Positions 8,737 to 14,996 of a stretch of 30,072 nt of DNA are shown here, in pieces. The position numbers and the translations under genes were made by a program. The notes beneath the pieces were generated by a model. It was not told where the DNA came from. It ran no database searches and saw only the letters and a program-made list of their open reading frames with translations. How positions within the stretch are numbered: position 1 is the stretch's first letter; every line of letters starts with the position of its first letter. Origin of the DNA: Thermoplasmatales archaeon (lineage in GTDB: Archaea > Thermoplasmatota > Thermoplasmata > Methanomassiliicoccales > Methanomethylophilaceae); NCBI GenBank assembly GCA_012522645.1, contig JAAYKC010000052.1:1-30072 (forward strand), read 5' to 3'.

Positions 8737-9915
8737 TCAGTAATTACGGAGTATCATCGTGACTGCGTTCCCGCCGCCCAGGCACAGGGTCCCGAGACCG
8801 TATTCCTTCCTGCGGTTCTTGAGAGCGTATATCAGAGTGGTCAGCACACGGGAGCCCGAACATCCTATTGGATGCCCCAGGGCCACCGCCCCTCCGTTCA
8901 CATTGAACCTGTCCTCTTCCACGCCGAGAGCCTTCATCACGGCGCAGGACGCGGTGGCGAAGGCCTCATTGTGCTCGAAAAGATCGATATCATCGATTGT
9001 CATCCCGGCATCCGCCAGGACACGCTTGGTCGTAGGTATCGGGGCCTCCATTATCAGTTCCGGCTTCACCCCGCGCTCACCGTAGGCCACGATCTCCGCC
9101 ATGGGCTTCAGTCCGTGCTCCCTGGCGAAGGATTCGGATGCCACCCCCAGGGCGGATGCCCCGTCGCTCAGCTGTGAGGAGTTGCCGGCAGTCACCCTGC
9201 CGCCCTCTTTGAATATGGGCCTGAGCTTCGCCAGGGCTTCCGGGGAGGTATCGTCTCTCACGCCCTCATCGGTATCGAAGATGGTGTCGCCCTTCCTGCC
9301 CTTTATCGTTATCGGAAGGATCTCGTCCCTGAATCTCCCTTTCTTTATGGCATCGGCTGCTTTCATATGGCTCTCATAGGAGAATTTGTCCGCTTCTTCC
9401 CTGGATATGTCGAATCTCTCAGCGACGATCTCACCGGTGAAGCCCATGTGCTGGTTCGAGAAGATGTCCCAGAGTCCGTCATGCACCATGGCATCCTTCA
9501 CCACCTGATCGTTCATCCTGTATCCGAATCTGGCGCCCGGCATCAGATAGGGCGCGCCTGACATGTTCTCCATGCCTCCTGCCATTATACAGTTGTATTT
9601 TCCTGTCTTTATGGCATCAGCAGCGAACATGGCGGCCTTCATCCCGGACCCGCATACCGCATTCACGGTCGTACAGCCGATCTCATAGGACAGACCGCCG
9701 TAAAGAGCCGCCTGCCTGGCCGGATTCTGTCCGAGGCCTGCTGATACGACGTTGCCCATGAGGCATTCCTCAACAGACTCCGATTCTATTCCGGCCCTTC
9801 CGACGGCTTCCTTTACGACCATGGCCCCGAGATCGGTGGCCTTGAAATCTGTGAGTGTTTTACCGTATTTCCCTATGGGCGTCCTGACCGCACTGAGTAT
9901 GACCGCTTTCTCCAT
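8737..9915 (-). CDS. Acetyl-CoA C-acetyltransferase (bacterial-type biosynthetic thiolase)
   Basis: 392 residues from ATG 9915. The three catalytic groups are in place: Cys88 in NAVCGSGMKA, His348 in GHPIGCSG and Cys378 in CLGGGNA, nearly the numbering of classical biosynthetic thiolases (89/348/378). It should condense two acetyl-CoA to acetoacetyl-CoA or run in reverse. The longer open frame to 9942 is unlikely because family members begin at MEKAVILSAVRTP. It is a single-gene unit, not next to HMG-CoA synthase and DUF35 as the typical archaeal mevalonate thiolase is, so it may have been acquired from bacteria. Confidence 0.92.
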   Translation of the reverse strand: MEKAVILSAVRTPIGKYGKTLTDFKATDLGAMVVKEAVGRAGIESESVEECLMGNVVSAGLGQNPARQAALYGGLSYEIGCTTVNAVCGSGMKAAMFAADAIKTGKYNCIMAGGMENMSGAPYLMPGARFGYRMNDQVVKDAMVHDGLWDIFSNQHMGFTGEIVAERFDISREEADKFSYESHMKAADAIKKGRFRDEILPITIKGRKGDTIFDTDEGVRDDTSPEALAKLRPIFKEGGRVTAGNSSQLSDGASALGVASESFAREHGLKPMAEIVAYGERGVKPELIMEAPIPTTKRVLADAGMTIDDIDLFEHNEAFATASCAVMKALGVEEDRFNVNGGAVALGHPIGCSGSRVLTTLIYALKNRRKEYGLGTLCLGGGNAVTMILRNY

Positions 9916-9944
9916 GGTGTGTCCCTGATTTCGGATGTACATAG

Positions 9945-9954
9945 ATACCCTATA
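9945..9954 (-). promoter_or_regulatory. TATA box of the thiolase gene
   Basis: On the minus strand GATTATATAGG lies ~30 nt upstream of the thiolase ATG at 9915, in an otherwise AT-rich 80-bp gap after tiaS. Confidence 0.45.
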
Positions 9955-9998
9955 TAATCATGTCGATTGTACTGTTCGACTATTGACGTATAAAAGAT

Positions 9999-11282
9999 CT
10001 AATCCATCCGTTTCAAAGGCTTCGACAGATGCCTGCGGGATGATGCGGGCGGCTCGAACCATCCTGTTCCGATCTCCCTCGGCATCACGGTTTTAACAAC
10101 CTCACCGGCTTTCGTACGGCACTTCTTGCAACGGTACGCCTGTCCTTTCCCGGCGGATTTCATCCTCTTACCGCAAACAGGGCATTCGGGATTGGATATC
10201 TCGATATCCTCCGTCAGGGACCGGATGTGCAGCTTCTCGGAATTCAGGACCCTTGGCTCATCCCGGATCTCTCCGAAGACCGTGATCCCGTCTCCCGGGA
10301 TAAGATGCTGGAATGCGTCCAGGAATCCTTTGGACGGTTCATAAACAGCGCATGTGAGAGGCCCGGCCTCAGTATCCATATCCAGAAGAAGATGACCTCC
10401 CTTCAGTCTTCTGGCCCTGCCGGTAACGGTTCCCTCCACTGCGTAGGACTGCCCGGGTATGAGCGTGCCGGCCTCCGTCAGTATGTGATCGTCGGTGCCC
10501 TGATTGGTAAGGAAGATCATCCATCTCTCCCTCTCCTCCGTTTCCAGTGCATCGGCTGCCGGAGGGAGGTCCTCCATGACATCGCCTCTCAGACCGTACA
10601 GCACAGGACACGGGGTGGCAGGTATCATGGCGGGCTTCTTCAGCTCCCAATCCCATGAATTGAACGTCGTCGGGAAGTTCTCCTCCATCCTCATTACTGA
10701 TGAGGGAACGAAGGACCTGGGGGTCCCCCACCTGTCTCTGCTCCTGTACGCCAATAGCTCGAATGTACTGTCCCGGGGAATCCATGCCATTGCGCATACG
10801 GCACCCGTCAGTCCTCTCCCGTTGCCCGCAGTATATGTGACTGCTCCGATCCTCTTCAGTTCAGCATCAGTTTCCCTGCGGTCCAGGATCGTGGTCACAC
10901 CGCGCTGATAGAACGACGGGTCCGGTCTTGCCTTCGAGATCATCAACCCCGAATCGGAGCTGTCGGAGCGGTTCTTCATCAGGATGGGGATCAAACGGTC
11001 AAGCATCTTCTCCGGATCCCCTGCCGGAGCGCCTTTCCCGAAACACAGAACATCCTGTCCGCCGATCTCCCCGATCTTCATGCCGGGGCCCTTTCCGATA
11101 CCGAATTCCATGACCAGGGCGCCGTTCCCCCTGGTCTTCCAGGGAACTGCCGGATTCAGACGGACCAGACGGGGATTGCCTATGAGATCCATATCCGGCA
11201 TCAGCTCTCTGATGAACTCCGTAGCCAGATATGTGGTGCAATTGCCATTGACCGAGTCGGTATCGTCCACTGCGATGAACAC
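9999..11282 (-). CDS. tiaS: tRNA(Ile2) 2-agmatinylcytidine synthetase TiaS
   Basis: 427 residues. The start FIAVDDTDSVNGNCT is the TiaS catalytic signature, followed by the TCKD/FLD-type domains (PWKTRGNGALVMEFG), an OB-fold (~residues 275-340) and a C-terminal zinc ribbon CPVCGKRM...YRCKKC. TiaS attaches agmatine to C34 of the AUA-reading tRNA-Ile and is specific to Archaea, so this gene fixes the domain of origin. It starts with GTG at 11282, ~25 nt downstream of an AT-rich TATA candidate (11291-11306), suggesting a leaderless message. The stop is TAG. Confidence 0.95.
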   Translation of the reverse strand: MFIAVDDTDSVNGNCTTYLATEFIRELMPDMDLIGNPRLVRLNPAVPWKTRGNGALVMEFGIGKGPGMKIGEIGGQDVLCFGKGAPAGDPEKMLDRLIPILMKNRSDSSDSGLMISKARPDPSFYQRGVTTILDRRETDAELKRIGAVTYTAGNGRGLTGAVCAMAWIPRDSTFELLAYRSRDRWGTPRSFVPSSVMRMEENFPTTFNSWDWELKKPAMIPATPCPVLYGLRGDVMEDLPPAADALETEERERWMIFLTNQGTDDHILTEAGTLIPGQSYAVEGTVTGRARRLKGGHLLLDMDTEAGPLTCAVYEPSKGFLDAFQHLIPGDGITVFGEIRDEPRVLNSEKLHIRSLTEDIEISNPECPVCGKRMKSAGKGQAYRCKKCRTKAGEVVKTVMPREIGTGWFEPPASSRRHLSKPLKRMD

Positions 11283-11320
11283 AGACAGTCATACGTATAA
11301 TCGTATAAACCGATTAGCGG

Positions 11321-11602
11321 TCAGTGCTCAGTCATCTTATCAATGAAGAAGATGGTGCCGTCGCCTGAGAATGAACCGTAGACAGTGATCGTTGCTCCGT
11401 CATCCGGAACAGAATCGCTGATGAAGCATTTTATCCTGGTCCCGTCGAGGACGGTCATATTGAAAACATAGCCGTTCTTGGTTTCCCGTACATCAGAGAC
11501 GATGCCGGTCATCCCTTCATCATCCGAACGGAACACCGCTGCGGATGCGGGAACTAACAAAGCAACCGCGATCAGGATTATGATCGCTCTGTCATTCAGC
11601 AT
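11321..11602 (-). CDS. Small exported or membrane-anchored protein, possible OB-fold
   Basis: 93 residues that I cannot assign to a named family. Residues ~5-23 are a hydrophobic segment (AIIILIAVALLVPASAAVF) that looks like a signal peptide or anchor. The remaining ~68 residues are rich in short beta strands (GIVSDVRETKNGYVFNMTV, TITVYGSFSGDG) in a pattern like small exported OB-fold proteins. It lies 38 bp upstream of tiaS on the same strand and borders the origin region on its left. Confidence 0.65.
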   Translation of the reverse strand: MLNDRAIIILIAVALLVPASAAVFRSDDEGMTGIVSDVRETKNGYVFNMTVLDGTRIKCFISDSVPDDGATITVYGSFSGDGTIFFIDKMTEH

Positions 11603-11664
11603 AAAATATCTGAGAGGATCGAAGTATTTCCCCTGACGGGATTAGAATTAGACTTCCTTACCCG

Positions 11665-11690
11665 CCCACCCCTCCGTTTCCGGTGGAACC
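11665..11690 (-). promoter_or_regulatory. ORB-like origin recognition element, copy 1
   Basis: On the minus strand this reads GGTTCCACCGGAAACGG followed by a G-rich tail (GAGGGGTGGG, then CGGG). A TTCC-A-CCGGAA dyad followed by AAAC and a G-string is the layout of archaeal origin recognition boxes bound by Orc1/Cdc6. A perfect 26-bp copy in inverted orientation lies at 13209-13234, beyond the other end of cdc6. Confidence 0.8.
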
Positions 11691-11722
11691 GCACAATCAG
11701 CAGAGGATATGCTTCGAAGATA

Positions 11723-11809
11723 TCAGAAACTTCCGATTATGTAGATCACCACAATGAGGCTGACTATCGCAAGCACGCAGGCCGAGATCAGAGTTACCGC
11801 TTTGTTCAT
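11723..11809 (-). CDS. 28-aa single-span membrane peptide
   Basis: An unlisted short ORF: ATG at 11807-11809, stop TGA at 11723-11725, encoding 28 residues that begin MNKAVTLIS. Nearly the whole peptide (residues ~5-26) is one hydrophobic helix containing CVLAIVSLIVVIYIIG. A good Shine-Dalgarno, GGTGA, ends 6 nt before the ATG, and an AT-rich TATA-like element (TTTAATATG) lies ~40 nt upstream. Both signals and the even hydrophobicity support a real gene. No family is recognised; it sits in the origin region between ORB copy 1 and cdc6, divergent from cdc6. Confidence 0.6.
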   Translation of the reverse strand: MNKAVTLISACVLAIVSLIVVIYIIGSF

Positions 11810-11931
11810 TTGAGTTCACCGATTGCGGCAATATTGCCGTTCACATATTAAAGAAACATTCCTGTTTCAAAATGAAAAAAATTCTGCCTTAGGAAATCAA
11901 TTAATACTCCTCATCTTCTGCATGTGAAATA

Positions 11932-11952
11932 GGAAATATCATAAAAATTTCC
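11932..11952. repeat. Inverted repeat at the cdc6 start
   Basis: GGAAAT (11932-11937) and ATTTCC (11947-11952) form a 6-bp inverted repeat with a 9-nt AT-rich spacer ending one base before the cdc6 ATG. It could be an autoregulatory site or a weak hairpin over the initiation region; the short arms make chance possible. Confidence 0.35.
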
Positions 11953-11953
11953 A

Positions 11954-13201
11954 ATGGAGTTGAAAGATTTGCAGGATTCTATATTTGATCAATACATCAA
12001 AAAAAGAACTCCTATTATAAAAAACAAAAAGATCCTGCAGAATACTTATCTTCCGGAACAATTGCCGCACAGAACAGGACAGATCGATAAGATCGCTTCA
12101 ATCGTCTCGATAGCTCTGGAGGGGGATCAGCCGTCTAATATAATGGTTTACGGGAAAACAGGAACCGGAAAAACAGCAGTTCTGAATTTCATAGGAAAAG
12201 AATTGGAGAAAGCCGATTCGAAAAGAGAAAGATGCGGTTATGTCTATGTGAACTGTGAGGTTGTTGACACTCCCTACGGTATTCTTTATAACATAGGCAA
12301 TCAAATAACCGTGGAAAGTGATAATAAGATACCGTTCACCGGCTGGAGTTTTGAGAAAGTCTATTCTAATCTTGTCAAGCAAATAGATGATACTGATAAG
12401 GTGTTCATAGTCGTCCTGGATGAGATAGATCGTATGATCTCAAAGAAAGGCGACGATATATTCTATTATCTTGCTAAGATAAATGAAAATCTGAAAAGAT
12501 CCAAGGTCTCATTGGTGGGCATATCAAATGATATGAAATTCCTGGAGCTTCTTGAACCGAAAGCAAGAAGCAGATTGGGCGGAGAGAGTCTGATCTTCCC
12601 TCCGTATACGGCTGATGAATTAGAAGATATTTTAAGATCAAGAGCCGAGATCGCATTCGATGAAGGTACTTTGGAAGGCGGTGTACTTTCATATTGTGCT
12701 TCCGTGGCCGCAAGAGTTGACGGAGATGCAAGAGTAGCTTTGGATCTTCTGAGAACTGCTGCTGATACTGCAGAAAGGAACGGAGACGATTCCGTGACGA
12801 TAGCTCATGTCAAATCCGCAAGGAACAGTATAGAGTTCGATGCAGTCTCGGAAGGAATAAGAACACTCTCATCTCAATCCAAGATCGTTCTCATGAGCAT
12901 CACCAAGAATGTGGAAGCCGGAAACGTCAGAATGACAACAGGCGATGTTTACAATAAATACAAGGAGATTTGCGATATTCTTGATACGAAACCGCTGACT
13001 CAAAGAAGAGTCACCGATCTGATATCCGAATTGGATATGATGGGAATAATTAACGCTGCCGTAAGGTCTTTCGGAAGAGCCGGCAGGACTAAAGAGATAG
13101 AGCTCGCAGCACCCAAAGAGAACATCATGATCCTGAGGGAGGATCCCATGTTCAAGGATCTTGAGTATACCAAGAGCCCCCGGCAGACTAAGCTCATGTG
13201 A
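11954..13201 (+). CDS. cdc6: Orc1/Cdc6 replication initiator
   Basis: 415 residues. The AAA+ ATPase domain has Walker A YGKTGTGKTA (~66-75) and Walker B VLDEIDRM (~154-161), with sensor-type NENLKRSKVSLVGISND after it; the C-terminal third is a winged-helix DNA-binding domain (TTGDVYNKYKEICDI...RRVTDLISELDMMGI). It binds ORB elements and loads MCM. The first ~1.1 kb uses AT-rich codons (many AAA, AGA, ATA) quite unlike flanking genes, returning to GC-rich sequence in the last ~100 bp. A TTAATA at 11901-11906 may be its TATA box; no clear Shine-Dalgarno is present. The stop TGA abuts the convergent signal peptidase gene. Confidence 0.96.
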   Translation: MELKDLQDSIFDQYIKKRTPIIKNKKILQNTYLPEQLPHRTGQIDKIASIVSIALEGDQPSNIMVYGKTGTGKTAVLNFIGKELEKADSKRERCGYVYVNCEVVDTPYGILYNIGNQITVESDNKIPFTGWSFEKVYSNLVKQIDDTDKVFIVVLDEIDRMISKKGDDIFYYLAKINENLKRSKVSLVGISNDMKFLELLEPKARSRLGGESLIFPPYTADELEDILRSRAEIAFDEGTLEGGVLSYCASVAARVDGDARVALDLLRTAADTAERNGDDSVTIAHVKSARNSIEFDAVSEGIRTLSSQSKIVLMSITKNVEAGNVRMTTGDVYNKYKEICDILDTKPLTQRRVTDLISELDMMGIINAAVRSFGRAGRTKEIELAAPKENIMILREDPMFKDLEYTKSPRQTKLM

Positions 13202-14050
13202 TCAAAGGGGTTCCACCGGAAACGGAGGGGTGGGGGGCCTTCTTTTCTTCTCCCGACGTTTTGCCAGGAATGTGAACGTCATATCAAGGATGATCATCAT
13301 GACCACGAAGAACATGGCCACCACATACAACTGTGTGTAGAGAACACCCCAACTGTTGGCCGGGACCGTATCGCTCTTCCCCTGCAGATACATCTTCACA
13401 GATCCCAAAGCCGGGAGCTCTGCCACGGGCACAGAACGTATCTCTTCCATGCTGATGGGATTGTTCGAAGCTATGCTGCTGTTCTGATCAAGAACGGGAT
13501 TGGTCAAGGCGTTGTCCCCTTTGGTCAGATAACCGCTTTTTTCATTCAGGCTGTCCAGATCAATCGTGACGCTTTGCTTTGCATATCCTATGTTATGAAT
13601 GATGAGAACGCCCTTCATCCCCGTGTCCGGGCTGCCGTCGTCCACTGCATAGCCTCCGGGGTATTCCTTCAGGAAGGGAGCCGTCCAATTCAGACCGAGT
13701 ATCGATTCACTGTATTCCAGCCAGAGTATTGCCCGGTGTATCACCGGATTGGCATTCGATCCGCGGTCGTATATGATAACGCTGCCGTACTCCCCGAAGG
13801 AGCGGTATCCTGTGGTCGCTCCTTCAACGTACGACTGTATCGTCACAGAGGACGGGGATCTGACGTAGACCATGTCCCCGGTGTCTATTATGCCGAACTG
13901 ACTCTCCGATCCGTGCTGCATGCTCTCCGAGACGACCACGGAGAACGGGGATCCAGCTCCGGAGTAAAGATAGATCCCGGCACCGCCGGATACGAAAACC
14001 GTCAGTATGACAGCCAGAACTATCACGGTGTCTTTGGTCTCGTCCTTCAC
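13202..14050 (-). CDS. Signal peptidase I-like membrane protein (S26B-type)
   Basis: 282 residues. An N-terminal anchor (~8-29) is followed by VVVSESMQHG, with the nucleophile at Ser43, the binding-site motif GDMVYVR (58-64), and YGSVIIYDRG...PVIHRAI with His105: a Ser/His arrangement without the bacterial Lys, as in archaeal and ER signal peptidases. A ~100-residue extension follows, then a second membrane span (~238-262) and a basic, proline-rich cytosolic tail ending PPFPVEPL. The extension and second span exceed the usual archaeal enzyme, so it may be a specialised paralogue. It starts at GTG 14050. The tail is encoded by ORB copy 2, and the stop abuts that of cdc6. Confidence 0.82.
   Translation of the reverse strand: MKDETKDTVIVLAVILTVFVSGGAGIYLYSGAGSPFSVVVSESMQHGSESQFGIIDTGDMVYVRSPSSVTIQSYVEGATTGYRSFGEYGSVIIYDRGSNANPVIHRAILWLEYSESILGLNWTAPFLKEYPGGYAVDDGSPDTGMKGVLIIHNIGYAKQSVTIDLDSLNEKSGYLTKGDNALTNPVLDQNSSIASNNPISMEEIRSVPVAELPALGSVKMYLQGKSDTVPANSWGVLYTQLYVVAMFFVVMMIILDMTFTFLAKRREKKRRPPTPPFPVEPL
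13209..13234 (+). promoter_or_regulatory. ORB-like origin recognition element, copy 2
   Basis: An exact 26-bp inverted copy of the element at 11665-11690, reading GGTTCCACCGGAAACGG plus a G-rich tail on the plus strand. It starts 7 bp after the cdc6 stop codon. Both copies point their G-strings away from cdc6. This copy lies entirely within the coding end of the signal peptidase gene, where it encodes the proline-rich C terminus. Confidence 0.8.
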
Positions 14051-14129
14051 GGGCGTGTATGTATCTCCACTGATAAATGAATAAGGGACGCCGTCAGGAA
14101 TATAACCGACCTAGAGTATCACGCAGTAC

Positions 14130-14615
14130 ATGGACAGGCCTGATAATGATCAGTATTTCATGGAGATGGCATTCCTGGTGGCCAAGAGGTCGACCTGCCT
14201 GAGGAGGAAGGTCGGTGCGGTGGTCGTGAAGGACAAGAGGGTCCTCTCCACAGGATACAACGGATCGCCGAAGGGCACCATGCACTGCGAGGAGCTGGGA
14301 TGCATCAGGGATCAGCTGCAGGTCCCGTCGGGGACCAGGCATGAGCTGTGCAGAGGGGTGCATGCAGAGCAGAATGCGGTGATACAGGCTGCGTATTTCG
14401 GGGTCAGTATAAAGGACAGTACGATATACACGACAACATACCCCTGTTCCATGTGCGCCAAGATAATCATAAACGCAGGAGTGACGGAGGTCGTGTACTG
14501 CGAAGGATATGTAGATGAGCTCTCAGAGAGGCTTTTTGCAGAGACCAATATGATTGTTCGTAAATATTCCATGTGCGAAGTATTGATGGCGTCCCAAACT
14601 GACGAAAGAGATTAA
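14130..14615 (+). CDS. dCMP deaminase / ComEB-family cytidylate deaminase
   Basis: 161 residues with the zinc deaminase signature HAEQNAV (His ligand and proton-shuttle Glu) and PCSMCAK (two Cys ligands), plus extra Cys/His in MHCEELGC and ELCRGVHAE typical of dCMP deaminases. It converts dCMP to dUMP for thymidylate synthesis. The ATG at 14130 lies ~25 nt after an AATATAAC TATA candidate (14099-14106), so the message may be leaderless. It is divergent from the signal peptidase gene and 48 bp upstream of the ATP synthase operon. Confidence 0.92.
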   Translation: MDRPDNDQYFMEMAFLVAKRSTCLRRKVGAVVVKDKRVLSTGYNGSPKGTMHCEELGCIRDQLQVPSGTRHELCRGVHAEQNAVIQAAYFGVSIKDSTIYTTTYPCSMCAKIIINAGVTEVVYCEGYVDELSERLFAETNMIVRKYSMCEVLMASQTDERD

Positions 14616-14663
14616 GTAGAGCAAGAGGTTATCCGAAAGCATTACCTAGACGGGGAGAGTACT

Positions 14664-14996
14664 TTGAGCCGTACTGAGATACTTGAAGAAATTAAAATCG
14701 CGGAGGCTGAGGCGAGAGCCAAGGTCGAGAAGGCCCGGGATGATCAGAAGGTTGCCGTAGCTAACGCACGCAAGGACGCCGTCGTCAGAATTCAGAAGGC
14801 CGAGGCCGAGGCGCAGTCCAAATTCGACAGCACCGTTTCTGCTAAACGTGAGGAGCTTGCCAAGTCCGGTGATAAGACCATCGCCGCCGGGAAGGAAGAG
14901 GCTGAGAAGGTTCGTGCTGCAGCCGAGAAGAACGTTCCCAAAGTCAAGAAATTCCTTAATGAGAGCATCGAGAGGATGTTAGATGTCGCTTCCTGA
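14664..14996 (+). CDS. atpH: A-type ATP synthase subunit H (peripheral stalk)
   Basis: A 110-residue, highly charged, almost fully alpha-helical coiled-coil protein (heptad-like Ala/Glu/Lys runs from ~8 to ~90). It pairs with subunit E to form the peripheral stalk that links the catalytic head to subunit I. I start it at TTG 14664, preceded by GGGGAGAG 6 nt upstream. First gene of the operon in the order H-I-K-E-C-F-A-B-D; its end overlaps the start of atpI by 14 nt. Confidence 0.88.
   Translation: MSRTEILEEIKIAEAEARAKVEKARDDQKVAVANARKDAVVRIQKAEAEAQSKFDSTVSAKREELAKSGDKTIAAGKEEAEKVRAAAEKNVPKVKKFLNESIERMLDVAS

Larger units (their letters stand above)
11603..11953. other. Intergenic part of the probable replication origin
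   Basis: A 351-bp gap between the 93-aa gene and cdc6. It holds an ORB-like element (11665-11690), a 28-codon ORF (11723-11809, minus strand) and an AT-rich stretch (~11845-11953) that could be a duplex-unwinding element. TAGGAAAT occurs twice exactly 40 bp apart (11890, 11930). Archaeal origins typically lie next to orc1/cdc6, combining ORBs with an AT-rich segment, so the origin call is an inference from known organisation. Confidence 0.65.

Noticed and set aside
11711..11723. TTCGAA-centred palindrome near the 28-aa ORF end
   Set aside because: GATATGCTTCGAAGATATC is an imperfect short palindrome; it may act as a weak terminator for the small ORF but arms are too short to call.
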